From contig NZ_BCPT01000002.1 in the NCBI RefSeq assembly GCF_001544095.1, positions 124,001 to 188,000 of the forward strand: 64,000 nucleotides of DNA. The letters are read 5' to 3'. Source of the DNA: Enterococcus casseliflavus NBRC 100478. GTDB lineage: Bacteria; Bacillota; Bacilli; Lactobacillales; Enterococcaceae. Position 1 is the first letter of the stretch; each line of letters begins with the position of its first letter. Shown here one piece after another: positions 1-8,779 of this stretch. The notes under the pieces are model-generated. The model had not been told where the DNA came from, did no database searches, and worked only from the letters and a program-made list of their open reading frames with translations. The translations under genes and the position numbers were made by a program.

Positions 1-759
1 CTCTTGCAACAACTGCTGTAATTCTTGCAAAAATGATTGGGTCGCAAAGCCCAATGCTTGAAGAGGAACACGATATTCCTGTTGAACCACCAAAAAACTG
101 CCAAAGATTTTATGTTGGAACGAAAAGGAAAGAGTTTTCCAAATACTCCACGAAAAACTGGCTATTCGTTTTTCTTTCTTTTCGTACGTGCACAAATACA
201 CTCGCTCGATACCAAAAAGTAGCCCCGCATTCGCTTTCTTGCCAGTCATCTGTGCCGTTAGCAGTGCCAGAGGCGTCTCCGTTTCAGGCACTTGAAAACT
301 GGTAAGGACTTGTCTTTGCCATTGCCGTGGCAGCACTTGTCTTTCCCCAGAAAAATAGAACAAAAAATCTTGCTCTTGCAAAAAAGCATTCAAACGAGTT
401 TGCCGCTCCTTGACTGGATCGCGTGGCGCCTGCTGAATCAAAGACGTCTGATTCATTGCCGATTGCTTTGACTGCTTGTGATCACTTGAACCCCCTGCCG
501 CTGAGGAGTTTCCTAGGGGAAGAGGATCCATCGTTTGGTTGGCAGCAGCTGATTGACTGATTTTCTTCAGCAAAAAAGCAAGATGCGTCAACGAAAGCTG
601 TTTTGCTGTCATAGGATTGGCATGCGGCCTTTTGGTAGGATCGAAAGATTGTTTGATCACCATTTTCCCACGACAATACAGACAAATCGCCGTGCCAGCG
701 TCCCAGTTGACTTCTAGTTCTCCTAGGCAGTGGGGGCATTGAATCGGAATAATATCCAT
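1..759 (-). CDS. Zinc-ribbon protein, 3' end outside the window
   Basis: An open frame of 253 codons starts at the ATG complementary to 757-759 and runs off the left edge without a stop. A GAAAGGA ribosome site lies just upstream, inside the end of the preceding gene, and only 4 bp separate the two, so translation is probably coupled. Residues 1-29 form a zinc ribbon with two CxxC knuckles (C8, C11, C26, C29) that closely matches the N-termini of the next two genes. The rest differs from them: a Ser/Gln/Asn-rich linker at about 65-105, then a soluble-looking part with no membrane helix in the visible portion. I do not recognise that C-terminal part. It is the third member of a tandem paralogue set; function unknown. 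Confidence 0.7.
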   Translation of the reverse strand, partial: MDIIPIQCPHCLGELEVNWDAGTAICLYCRGKMVIKQSFDPTKRPHANPMTAKQLSLTHLAFLLKKISQSAAANQTMDPLPLGNSSAAGGSSDHKQSKQSAMNQTSLIQQAPRDPVKERQTRLNAFLQEQDFLFYFSGERQVLPRQWQRQVLTSFQVPETETPLALLTAQMTGKKANAGLLFGIERVYLCTYEKKEKRIASFSWSIWKTLSFSFQHKIFGSFLVVQQEYRVPLQALGFATQSFLQELQQLLQE

Positions 760-763
760 TGAA

Positions 764-2149
764 TTATCCTTTCGTTTCGATACAGGCATCGGAGCTATCC
801 GTTGTAAAGATACGGATCGTATTCCAGCTGACAAACGCCAGCAACACTAGCAGCGATAAGCCATAAAAATCAAAATACCAAGTCAGGATTGCTAAAAAAA
901 GAATCAAGGCAAATTCATACGCCATGTTTTCCAGACCGCTGTAAAATACTGTCTTTCGGACGAGTTTCTTCCTACGGGCTTCAAAAGCTTTCTTCACAGC
1001 AGCCGTTGATCCATCCGACTGACTCAACGCCTGAGAAAGTTCTGCTTTGAATCTTCCGTACTCTGAGAAAAACTTGACCTCTGGTACGAGCAAGAAATAC
1101 CAAGTCGCAAGACAAGCAATCAGCAAGATGACCGCTGAAGCGAGCAGACTAAAGGCAACAGCAGGCATTAAAAAGCCACCAAAAAGAACATTTAAAAGGG
1201 TCCCTGAAATTATTCCGAATGAAAAAAAGGTATAGCAGAACTGCCAAAGGACACTACTGGTTTTGGAAAAACTTTTCTTCACTTGCACCAGCTGCTCACA
1301 TTCAGGAAGCTGGGTTGGAAAGAGACGTTCAGCATCGGTGCCATCAGCCACGAAAGAATAGGTTTGGTTTCCGTACTTGAATTCGCCAATGTAATAAGGA
1401 AAATACAGTTTTTCCGTATCACATTGTTTCGGAAAAAGAGTCAGTTGAACCTCATTAGCAACATCTGATCCCACCAAATGGTCTTTGGCTTTTGCTTCGA
1501 AGACTTCCAATAGATGGGTATCAGAGAGTGCCGCTTCTCTGGAAATATCAAAGGGTAGCACCTGAACGTCTTGGCTAAGTGCCGAAAACTGCTGCATATC
1601 CGTGCAATAGGCGGCTCCTTTTTGAAGATGCAGCGGCAGCTTACCATTGATACTGTAATCCGCTTCTTTTTGGGTATCCGTAGGGAAATATTCATTGAAA
1701 ACCGTTGTGTTCCCGCTGTTATGTAAAGAAATGTCGGCAGTAATGCGCCCACTCTCCCTCTGCTGTTCCTCGTAGACATAGCTCCCTCTCACTTGCGCAT
1801 CATAAGCAATTTGAAAATAATACATCGGGATAAATACACGTTTTAGATGAACCATCTCTAGCTCAAAAAAGATACTTTCCGAGATGGTGTCTTGCCAGGC
1901 TAGTTTATTTTTCAACGCAGCTTCACATGCCTTTTCATCATAGGCAAACGGATAAAATCCTTCTTTGACGGTCCCTTGAATGCGTGGCAACTCTTTCAGC
2001 GAGACGACTTGGTTTGTTTGTTCCTGGTTTTTTTGTTCTGGTTTGATCAACAGCTCATTCAAGCAATACTGACAGACTGCTTTTCCTGAGTCCCAATCAA
2101 CTTCTAGACGCCCTAAGCAACTGGGGCATTGGATTTGTGTGATTTTCAT
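764..2149 (-). CDS. Zinc-ribbon membrane protein (tandem paralogue)
   Basis: A protein of 461 residues. The N-terminus MKITQIQCPSCLG holds a four-cysteine zinc ribbon (C8, C11, C26, C29) followed by a short polar linker. A long, probably beta-rich region covers residues 50-300, and the last third has hydrophobic segments that look like two pairs of membrane helices around a charged loop. I chose the ATG at 2149 because AAGGAGAAAA lies directly before it; an in-frame ATG 36 bp upstream has no such site. It is the middle gene of three co-oriented paralogues, 45 bp after one and 4 bp before the next. Such proteins are usually annotated as hypothetical or TFIIB-type zinc-ribbon proteins. A membrane-bound sensor or assembly role would be a guess. 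Confidence 0.75.
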   Translation of the reverse strand: MKITQIQCPSCLGRLEVDWDSGKAVCQYCLNELLIKPEQKNQEQTNQVVSLKELPRIQGTVKEGFYPFAYDEKACEAALKNKLAWQDTISESIFFELEMVHLKRVFIPMYYFQIAYDAQVRGSYVYEEQQRESGRITADISLHNSGNTTVFNEYFPTDTQKEADYSINGKLPLHLQKGAAYCTDMQQFSALSQDVQVLPFDISREAALSDTHLLEVFEAKAKDHLVGSDVANEVQLTLFPKQCDTEKLYFPYYIGEFKYGNQTYSFVADGTDAERLFPTQLPECEQLVQVKKSFSKTSSVLWQFCYTFFSFGIISGTLLNVLFGGFLMPAVAFSLLASAVILLIACLATWYFLLVPEVKFFSEYGRFKAELSQALSQSDGSTAAVKKAFEARRKKLVRKTVFYSGLENMAYEFALILFLAILTWYFDFYGLSLLVLLAFVSWNTIRIFTTDSSDACIETKG

Positions 2150-2194
2150 TTTTTCTCCTTTTTTATGAATCATTTTTTTCAACAAGATGGCTTA

Positions 2195-3499
2195 TCAAAA
2201 AAACCGACGAATGTTCCAAATAAGGGTAGCGATCACGACCACATAAGCAAGCGTATCGAGCCATTCATAATATTTCCTGATTCTTGCAAGATGCTTCCCA
2301 CGCTTCTCATAGTTTGCTAACAAAGCTGTCCCAGCCGTTTTCTTACCTAATAATTCTCTTTTAAGCTCATCTCTAAATTTTTGGACTGTTTTGAGATACT
2401 GTTCTTTTAGAAAGTGCAACACTATCCCCGATACTACCCAATAGACGGCAGTTGGCAGGGAGCTCATGACAATCCCCCCTATGACAGCCCTGAATACTCT
2501 TCCTAGAGGGATCCATTCAGAAATGAATAATGCAAGGAACAGCAGGAGCACGCCTAACGTAAAAAAGAGTACAGAGGACCAGCCAAAAACCTTGCGAGCT
2601 TTTGAAAAATTCGCAACCGTTTGTAAGGTTTCTTGGCATTGTGGGATAATCGGCAGCTTCATTCGGTCAGGATCTTTGCCGTCGATCGCAAATTCAAAGG
2701 ATCGCTCTTGGTACTTGAAGATGCCCATATACAGGGGAAAGTAGAGCTTTTCTGTAGCACAGCTGATCAGGGAAAGATCTAGGTGCAGCTCTTTTAGATG
2801 ATCGGCAGATTCTTTCTTCTGGATCACGGCATTCGCATGGGCTCTCAGTTCCGCTTGTTTTTCAGAACCAAAGAGCGCCTGCTCTTGCTCAATATCAAAG
2901 GGAAAAACATGAATAGCATGTGCTGAGACTAGCTGTTGAAATTCCTTTTGATCGGTACTAAAGTGCGGTTTTCTTTTCATTTCATCATTGACCTCGAAGC
3001 TCTGAGGAATTTCTTGCTCGATCACCTCCGAACTGCCGCATTGATAGAGTATGACCGTCTCATCTGGATGGTCGCCTCGCTTCTTTTCCCACGTGGTCGT
3101 ATGCGAGCCGTCCCAAGCAATGGAATGGGTATCGTAGCCAAAGGCCCCCTCCCAGTGCATCGTATAGGTCACCTGAAATTCATAAATCGGAATAAAATAT
3201 CGTTTTACCTCGCTGACTTCAAGATGAACGACAATGTCCTCAGGAACTGATTCCTGTTGGATCAGCCATTTTTTCAAGGCATTTGCTACCTCGTCTTCAT
3301 TAAAGGTAAACGAATAAAACCCTTCTTTGACTTCTTGAAAAACTACGGGAACCTGTTCATTCGAAGCTTCTTGCGTTTGTTTTGGCGGCGAATGTAGGAC
3401 TGACTTCGTTAAGCAATACTGGCAGACTGCTTTCCCTGTCTCCCAGTCAACGGTTAACTGACCCAAGCAGCTGGGACATTGGATTTGTGTGATTTTCAT
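2195..3499 (-). CDS. Zinc-ribbon membrane protein (tandem paralogue, first of operon)
   Basis: A protein of 434 residues with the same plan as its downstream neighbour: N-terminal zinc ribbon (C8, C11, C26, C29), linker, long extracytoplasmic-looking or soluble middle, and C-terminal hydrophobic helices with a basic loop between them. The two share MKITQIQCPSCLG and VKEGFY(S/P)F motifs, so they arose by duplication, but the middle regions have diverged strongly. The ATG at 3499 follows AAGGAGAAGC. This is the first gene of the three-gene minus-strand run; its promoter must lie in the 400 bp before the divergent plus-strand gene. No function is assigned. Confidence 0.75.
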   Translation of the reverse strand: MKITQIQCPSCLGQLTVDWETGKAVCQYCLTKSVLHSPPKQTQEASNEQVPVVFQEVKEGFYSFTFNEDEVANALKKWLIQQESVPEDIVVHLEVSEVKRYFIPIYEFQVTYTMHWEGAFGYDTHSIAWDGSHTTTWEKKRGDHPDETVILYQCGSSEVIEQEIPQSFEVNDEMKRKPHFSTDQKEFQQLVSAHAIHVFPFDIEQEQALFGSEKQAELRAHANAVIQKKESADHLKELHLDLSLISCATEKLYFPLYMGIFKYQERSFEFAIDGKDPDRMKLPIIPQCQETLQTVANFSKARKVFGWSSVLFFTLGVLLLFLALFISEWIPLGRVFRAVIGGIVMSSLPTAVYWVVSGIVLHFLKEQYLKTVQKFRDELKRELLGKKTAGTALLANYEKRGKHLARIRKYYEWLDTLAYVVVIATLIWNIRRFF

Positions 3500-3924
3500 T
3501 GCTTCTCCTTTTGCACATACTGATTTTCTTATCAATGAAGTGGCTTGGTTGCAAGTGAGAGGGAATATTTTTTTATGGTGTTAGTTGGGGGAAGCAGCGA
3601 AGGAAAGCTGCTTGTTTGCAGGTAGTTGCTCGCTCTCATCCGTTTGTTCGAAACATTTTTTCCAGTGATGAAGCAAACAAGTGTATTCGTACCAAGAGCT
3701 GTTTAACCAAAAAAACAACCGCAAACGAAAAACAACTCTTTTCTATATCATTTTATAATAAAAAATACCTTAAATCTATTTAATATTGATAAAAATAATT
3801 GCTAATTTGCTAGTTGAGCTTCTTCCGTACGCTCAGCAACCCTTACTAGTCGGTTATTGATGGCGGATACGTTAGTAAAAATGTTATAATTAAAATATTC
3901 ACAAGAAAGGAATTGAAAAGAGTT
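3500..3924. other. Divergent intergenic region with a probable promoter
   Basis: No gene is visible here. The right half is very AT-rich. A TATAAT at 3885-3890 lies about 35 bp before the plus-strand gene and is a likely -10 box, but no good -35 is seen at the normal distance. A small inverted repeat (AAGCAGC / GCTGCTT, 3592-3613) is present without a T-run. Promoter elements for the minus-strand zinc-ribbon operon could not be placed convincingly. Confidence 0.4.
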
Positions 3925-4995
3925 ATGGGGATGTTTATTTTTGTTATTGGTTTTTTGACAATGGTTGTAAGCGGAATCTTTTTTATTCTTGGATTGATCA
4001 AGAAAAAGCCGCTTCGCAACAAAATCGTTATTTTTATGGGTGGTTTTCTCTTATTGATTGGCGGGGCACTATTGACTCCTGCAGCAACACCGGAGCTTCA
4101 CGTAGATGAAGCAGAACTGGTTACGAATGAGCAAGGCGAAGCGGCGATCACTGGGCGAACCAACCCAGAAGCGCAACTGACGATCAACGGGGTGGAGGTT
4201 TCGCTGGCGGACGAAACATTTTCTTATGCTGTCCAACTGGAAGATGAAGAGGAACAGGAATTTACTCTCCAAACCTCCATGGGTGGAATCACTAAAGAAG
4301 AGGGCGTCACCGTCAAACCTTCTCACGCATTCCTAGCGAGTTTGCAAGCTGAAAAACAAGAACAAGAAGCACTGGTAAAAGCCGAGACGGCACTGGCTCT
4401 TGCCGAAACCCAGCCAAACCAAAAGAATTACAACGAAGCCGTGACGCTGATTCATGCTTTAAGTAAAACCTACGAAGATCTCGCTACTCGGCTCGCGGTA
4501 GTTGAAGACCATCTTGCCATCGGCAAAGCCCTTGATACTGCTGAAGCTTCTCTTGAACGCAGTGATTTCGATCAGGCAAAAGAATTGGTCGCACAAGCGG
4601 TTTTGAATAAGGAAACGTTTGAAAGTCGGTTATCCACTGTAGAAACCAAGATTTCTGAGAAAGAAGCAGAAGCCCTCGTTACAGAAGCTGTCCAAGCGGT
4701 GGAAGCAGCAGAGGCGGAACTGACAAAAGACCGACTCGCTCAGGCAGAGGATGCCGTCGCTCGTCTCAAGACCCCCGATGAGGAATTAGCTGCTCGAACG
4801 AAAACAGTGGCGCAAACGATCATTGCCAACGAACAAGCAGCCGCCCAAGCCAAGGCGGAGGAAGAACGACAAGCAGCGGCAACTGTGCCAGAACAAAGCC
4901 AGCCAGCCGCTGCTAGCAACCAAGCCCAAACGTCGGTCCTCGTTACACCAACAGGTTCGAAATACCATACGAGAAAATGCGGCAACGGTACCTAA
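3925..4995 (+). CDS. Membrane-anchored coiled-coil protein, C-terminus cut by an in-frame stop
   Basis: Two N-terminal membrane helices (about residues 1-22 and 30-50) are followed by a small Ig-like domain (about 65-110), then a long Ala/Glu/Gln-rich region likely to form helical hairpins or a coiled coil, and a Cys-containing end. The frame stops at TAA 4993-4995 right after KYHTRKCGNGT. The same frame continues from 4996 to a second stop at 5059-5061 and encodes AEAQSRGLTPCAKCF, the expected second half of the familiar YHxxxC...TPCxxC tail motif. TAC to TAA is the simplest cause. The start is uncertain: AGAAAGGA at 3904-3911 is 13 bp from ATG 3925 but only 1-2 bp from the in-frame TTG 3913. 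Probably a surface or cell-envelope protein. Confidence 0.6.
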   Translation: MGMFIFVIGFLTMVVSGIFFILGLIKKKPLRNKIVIFMGGFLLLIGGALLTPAATPELHVDEAELVTNEQGEAAITGRTNPEAQLTINGVEVSLADETFSYAVQLEDEEEQEFTLQTSMGGITKEEGVTVKPSHAFLASLQAEKQEQEALVKAETALALAETQPNQKNYNEAVTLIHALSKTYEDLATRLAVVEDHLAIGKALDTAEASLERSDFDQAKELVAQAVLNKETFESRLSTVETKISEKEAEALVTEAVQAVEAAEAELTKDRLAQAEDAVARLKTPDEELAARTKTVAQTIIANEQAAAQAKAEEERQAAATVPEQSQPAAASNQAQTSVLVTPTGSKYHTRKCGNGT

Positions 4996-5081
4996 ACGCC
5001 TGCAACTTTAGCAGAAGCGCAAAGTCGCGGACTTACTCCTTGCGCAAAATGTTTTCCGTAATAGCCACTAAATTTTGCAAC

Positions 5082-5120
5082 GAAAAAAAGACAAACCTCA
5101 TTTTTGTCTAAGGTTTGTCT
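5082..5120 (-). terminator. Rho-independent terminator of the lipoprotein gene
   Basis: On the minus strand AGACAAACCT pairs perfectly with AGGTTTGTCT across a 12-nt loop and is followed by a run of T. It sits about 50 bp after the lipoprotein stop and abuts the plus-strand terminator that follows. Confidence 0.8.
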
Positions 5121-5131
5121 ACTGTCTGAAG

Positions 5132-5162
5132 CGGTTGTCTCGTCGGAGGCAGCCGTTTTTTT
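5132..5162 (+). terminator. Rho-independent terminator of the coiled-coil membrane gene
   Basis: CGGTTGTCTC pairs with GAGGCAGCCG (two G:U pairs) around a GTCG loop, followed by seven T. It lies after the second stop codon of the upstream gene, which supports the view that the gene originally extended to 5061. Confidence 0.8.
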
Positions 5163-5170
5163 GTCACTTG

Positions 5171-5671
5171 CTAGTTTTCCTCATACGAAAACTCGTACTC
5201 GTTTTGTTCGTCATCGATCAGACGCTTGTCATTGTCGTCCGCCATTTTGAATACTTTCTCAAAATCATCGCCAGTCATGCGCACTTCCTTTTTCTCTTGA
5301 TCAATGATCACTTGGGCATTGGTCACTTCAAAGGTGTGCATAGTGCCGATGTCTGCCGCAGTCAGTGCTTTGCTTTTGGGAAACTCTGCTTGTAGTATTT
5401 CGTTGATCTGTGCTAATTGTGTCTCTTGTTCTTCTACCAAGTCCGCAGGTTCCTGATTCGGATTGGTAAAAAAAGTCAGCGTTTTATTGACAGTGATCCT
5501 TCCATCTTCAAATAGATACAAAGCATATTGTTGATGACTGTTGCTATTGGTCAATACTTGATTCGCAGCTGCAGAGTCAACCCCTGAGCTGCTGCAGCTT
5601 GTCAAGAAAAATAGTGTCGCTAAACAAACGGCAGCAAATATTCCTCTACCTAACATGCTTTTCGTTTTCAT
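5171..5671 (-). CDS. Small lipoprotein
   Basis: A protein of 166 residues. The N-terminus has basic residues, a hydrophobic stretch and a lipobox LTSC followed by Ser residues, so it should be cleaved and lipid-modified on the outer face of the membrane. The mature part is acidic and contains no domain I recognise. ATG 5671 follows GGAGGAAAA at good spacing, whereas a longer upstream start would spoil the signal peptide. It appears monocistronic: a likely extended -10 (TGCTATACT, complementary to 5761-5769) precedes it and a clear terminator follows. Confidence 0.75.
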   Translation of the reverse strand: MKTKSMLGRGIFAAVCLATLFFLTSCSSSGVDSAAANQVLTNSNSHQQYALYLFEDGRITVNKTLTFFTNPNQEPADLVEEQETQLAQINEILQAEFPKSKALTAADIGTMHTFEVTNAQVIIDQEKKEVRMTGDDFEKVFKMADDNDKRLIDDEQNEYEFSYEEN

Positions 5672-5821
5672 TTTTTCCTCCTCTTTGCCCCTAATTTTGC
5701 TTCTTTGATGATTTTTCCGCAATCCGCGGATTTGGGTTTCCTACAGATTAAAGTGCTTTTAGTATAGCATAAATTATTTGCTTTTATAGCTATTTTTTAT
5801 AGTAAGATTAATTTTACGCAC

Positions 5822-5853
5822 AAAAAAAACCAACCTTGTTGAAACAAGATCGG
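5822..5853 (-). terminator. Rho-independent terminator
   Basis: On the minus strand CCGATCTTG pairs with CAAGGTTGG (two G:T pairs) around a 6-nt loop, then eight T. It ends the transcript of the DUF1761-like gene. Confidence 0.8.
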
Positions 5854-5913
5854 CTTTCTTTAGGATTGATTCGTTGAGACCTTTGAACGCTCTCGCTGGG
5901 GTATGATCGTTGC

Positions 5914-6342
5914 CTACTGTCCAATCAAGCCGACAACAAGTCCTAAAACGATCACTCCTAGAAACCCATTCACAAGGTGCAACCCGACTAATTTGCGGGA
6001 CTGTCCCGAGTAAACAGCCATCACGAAGGTGGCGACCCCATAAACCCCTAACCACAATAAGCAAGCGACTTGCAAGGAGGTCATCAGCCAACCATCATGA
6101 TCGAATGTTGCAAACCAATAGACGACTTGATAGGTCGCTGCTGATAAGAGGATCCCACCAACGATCGTGCCGCCAAAGGTAAAGAGCATGTCACCGGTCG
6201 TCATCTGCTGATCAGCCATCTTCTCTGCCATTCCTGATTCTTTCGCCCAAAACTTGCCCCACTTATGCATCGGGTTGTAAAGCAGACTTTCCACCACGAC
6301 CCAGCTGAGGGTGCCGAAAATCAATGTCCAAAAATTAACCAT
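5914..6342 (-). CDS. DUF1761-like membrane protein
   Basis: A protein of 142 residues with four hydrophobic segments (about 1-22, 50-72, 82-107 and 118-142). The N-terminal pattern, a helix followed by a YNPMHKWGKFW stretch, resembles the DUF1761 family, whose members share W-x-x-P...GK-x-W after helix one. The function of the family is unknown. ATG 6342 is preceded by GTAGGAGAAAA. A terminator follows about 60 bp downstream. It is not tightly linked to the permease gene upstream (107 bp apart), although the same transcript could cover both because no terminator is visible between them. Confidence 0.65.
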   Translation of the reverse strand: MVNFWTLIFGTLSWVVVESLLYNPMHKWGKFWAKESGMAEKMADQQMTTGDMLFTFGGTIVGGILLSAATYQVVYWFATFDHDGWLMTSLQVACLLWLGVYGVATFVMAVYSGQSRKLVGLHLVNGFLGVIVLGLVVGLIGQ

Positions 6343-6449
6343 TTTCGTTTTCTCCTACACTTTATTTTATCGTCACATTCCTGAGAAACGAAGAAACAAC
6401 CGAACGCGGGGTTCCTTCCCCATCAGTTTATGTCTTAAGGGACGTTTCT

Positions 6450-7796
6450 TCAACTTTTTTCACTGGTTTCCCCTATTTTTCGATGGTTCCAATAAAAACT
6501 AAGAAAAATGATCGTATACAATAGTGCGGTGAAGCCAGTGACCGCCAATGGGTTAGTGATCAAAATACCGACAAACAGCAAAATCAGTGCAAGGATCGCC
6601 CCACTCAAGAAAATCGTATAGCCCATTTTCTTCTGCTTGCGTACCAAAACAAACGCCGCCGCACTGATCAGCAACCAGATCAGCAATACAGTATAAGACA
6701 GGGAGCCTGCTAGATAATTGAAGAGTTTGTCGCCTAAAAAGTAAGAAAGAACGACCCCAAGATATAAAGTACCGCTGCAAAACATGATCGCTCGTTGGGG
6801 CACGCTGTTTTTATTCAGCATCGTAAAGCGGCTTTTTTTCTGGCCATTGTTGCTTAATCGGAAAAACAACGTTCTTGAAGAAGCATAGACCCCAGAATTG
6901 ATCGACGAAAACAAAGCCAAAATAATCACTAAATTGACGATGTCGGAGGCAAATGGGACATGGATTTTTTGAAACACCATCACAAAAGGACTGACATTTG
7001 GATCGGCTAATTGATTCCACGGATAAATGATCAGTAAAAGAAACAAGGGAATGATGTAAAAAGCGGCAATCCGAGTCATCACTCCTTTGATTGCTTGCGG
7101 GATCGCTTTTTTGGGATTTTCCGCTTCACTGATCGTAATGGCTACTAATTCAGAACCGCCGTACGAATAGATTACGACCAGTAAAGAATTGATAAACCCT
7201 TTGATGCCATGGGGGGCAAAACCGCCATAGTCTGTCATTTGTCTCATCGTCGGTAAAAAGCCCAGATCTAAAACTTGCGTGGCAACCAGATAGAGACCCA
7301 CCAAGATCAGCGCGATCACCACACTGATTTTGGCCCACGAAAGCCAGTATTCCGTTTCCGCAAACAAGCGAACCGAAAACAAATTGATGATGGTCGTGAG
7401 CAGTGCCAAAATCAACACAAAGATCCAAGCTGGAATATTGGGAAACCACAACTGCAAAAAGCTTGCGGCAGCAACTGCTTCGGCGATGATGTTGATCATC
7501 CACATTGACCAGTAGATCCAGTCAATGAAATCGGCTGTATGCACGCCAAGATATGGCTGGACTAAGCCCGAAAGACCATGTTGTTTTTGGTCAGATAAGA
7601 CCAACTGTCCCAGTCCTGTCATGACGACAAATAAGATCAGCCCGCAAAAAATAAACGCCAGCAAGACCGCAGGCCCCGCTAACTGGATCGCTTCACCGCT
7701 GCCTTTGAATAGGCCAGCACCGATGGCGCCACCTAGTGCCAACATAGTGATATGTCTGGTTTTCATCTGCTTTTTTAATTGATTTTTTTCTGTCAT
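6450..7796 (-). CDS. APC-family amino-acid permease
   Basis: A protein of 448 residues and about twelve membrane helices. The first helix carries the APC signature GGAIGAGLFKGSG (about residues 22-34), and the fourth to sixth helices have the usual SWAKISVVIALI and ELVAITISEAENPKKAIP motifs, which place it in the amino-acid transporter (AAT) branch. It would import an amino acid with protons; the substrate cannot be read from the sequence. ATG 7796 has an AGGAGGAACC site 2-3 bp before it, and the internal N-terminus is standard for the family. A longer upstream reading frame only covers the ribosome site. No terminator is evident downstream. Confidence 0.85.
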   Translation of the reverse strand: MTEKNQLKKQMKTRHITMLALGGAIGAGLFKGSGEAIQLAGPAVLLAFIFCGLILFVVMTGLGQLVLSDQKQHGLSGLVQPYLGVHTADFIDWIYWSMWMINIIAEAVAAASFLQLWFPNIPAWIFVLILALLTTIINLFSVRLFAETEYWLSWAKISVVIALILVGLYLVATQVLDLGFLPTMRQMTDYGGFAPHGIKGFINSLLVVIYSYGGSELVAITISEAENPKKAIPQAIKGVMTRIAAFYIIPLFLLLIIYPWNQLADPNVSPFVMVFQKIHVPFASDIVNLVIILALFSSINSGVYASSRTLFFRLSNNGQKKSRFTMLNKNSVPQRAIMFCSGTLYLGVVLSYFLGDKLFNYLAGSLSYTVLLIWLLISAAAFVLVRKQKKMGYTIFLSGAILALILLFVGILITNPLAVTGFTALLYTIIFLSFYWNHRKIGETSEKS

Positions 7797-8025
7797 AGGT
7801 TCCTCCTTGAAAACCGTTGATCCTCCATACAAGGTGATTCTCTCATTGTCGCTATTTTTAATTATATGAATGATTTTTTTAACTACCTCATAGAGAATAC
7901 CAGACGCTTCTGCTATTGCAACTAAGAATTGAAAAAAATATCTATTTTTTCTGAAAATTCTATCATCCTCTAATCTTTTTCACCTAAATCAAATCTTGGC
8001 GAGCTTTTCTCTAAGTGAATACACG

Positions 8026-8059
8026 AAAAAAGCCATCTCCCAAATTGCGGGAAATGACT
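8026..8059 (-). terminator. Rho-independent terminator of the YxeA-family gene
   Basis: On the minus strand AGTCATTTCCC pairs with GGGAGATGGCT (G:T pairs allowed) around a 7-nt loop, then six T. It lies about 30 bp past the stop. Confidence 0.75.
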
Positions 8060-8090
8060 TCCTGTCCTTTTTTTCAAGCAGGCTTGATGA

Positions 8091-8477
8091 TCAATGAGTC
8101 GTAACCAACTCGTCTTTGACGGCGTCAGGGAGATCTTGCTCGGTCACCTCTTGATACGACTCCACATGTTTGCCCTTTGCATCAAGCTCTAGGTAGGCAT
8201 TTTCTTTTAGCTTTTGTGGTGCCCAAAACGTGATTTTTATCTTTTGCCCATCTTCATTGACCCCTTCTTGTGTATATTCGTAGGAATCGTGTTCTTGCAA
8301 CACGCCATACTCGTTGGATGTTTTGACATAGACCTTTTTCTCCGGTACGAACGGATTGAAACGATCCACCAGCTGAATCAGTTCGCTGGAATCATCTTTC
8401 GTAAAATAAGACCCTGTAACCAATGTGACGGTCCCGATCGTTAACACGAGCAGGATCATACTAATTGCTTTCTTCAA
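8091..8477 (-). CDS. YxeA-family (DUF1093) exported protein
   Basis: A protein of 128 residues. Its N-terminal hydrophobic segment (about 4-22) is a signal peptide or anchor, and the remainder matches the YxeA/DUF1093 pattern: YVKTSNEYGV...YEYTQEGVNEDG, then KLKENAYLELDAKGKHVESYQEV. Members are small secreted or membrane-tethered proteins of unknown function, common in Bacilli. The start codon is TTG at 8477, placed 8 bp after GGAGG; no ATG is available nearby. It is flanked by its own terminator and a divergent acetyltransferase gene. Confidence 0.8.
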   Translation of the reverse strand: MKKAISMILLVLTIGTVTLVTGSYFTKDDSSELIQLVDRFNPFVPEKKVYVKTSNEYGVLQEHDSYEYTQEGVNEDGQKIKITFWAPQKLKENAYLELDAKGKHVESYQEVTEQDLPDAVKDELVTTH

Positions 8478-8779
8478 GTGATTGTCCTCCGTTTTTTCTA
8501 TCTACCTTCAGTATAAAAAAACAAGCGATAAATATAATCAAACTTAAGGCGTATTTTTCCGTCGGTCATTGTGACTAAGGTATCAATGGAATATTTCTGC
8601 TTTTTCCAACCTCAATGTATAGACAAACAACTAAGTTCTCCTACAAAAACGTCCCTTCTCACAGGAAGACCAGACTGTTTAATAAGTATCGTGATTTTTC
8701 ATTCTTTGTAGTAAACTAAACTGCAACAACTTACTTTTAAATACTCATGATTGAAAACTATAGAAAATCGAGGTGCCCC
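8478..8779. other. Divergent intergenic region
   Basis: No gene is seen. It holds TGTATAGACA at 8616-8625, the same decamer as the GntR-type operator at 22745-22754. TAGACA (8620-8625) could serve as a -35, with TACAAA 16 bp later as a -10 toward the acetyltransferase gene; this is weak. The left end is AT-rich and should hold the promoter of the minus-strand YxeA-family gene. Confidence 0.35.

Noticed and set aside
3913-3924. TTG start for the coiled-coil membrane protein
   Set aside because: The purine-rich site is only 1-2 bp before it; ATG 3925 is more plausible, though not certain.
5075-5395. Plus-strand frame through the terminator pair and lipoprotein gene
   Set aside because: It crosses two terminators and is antisense to a lipoprotein with a clear lipobox.
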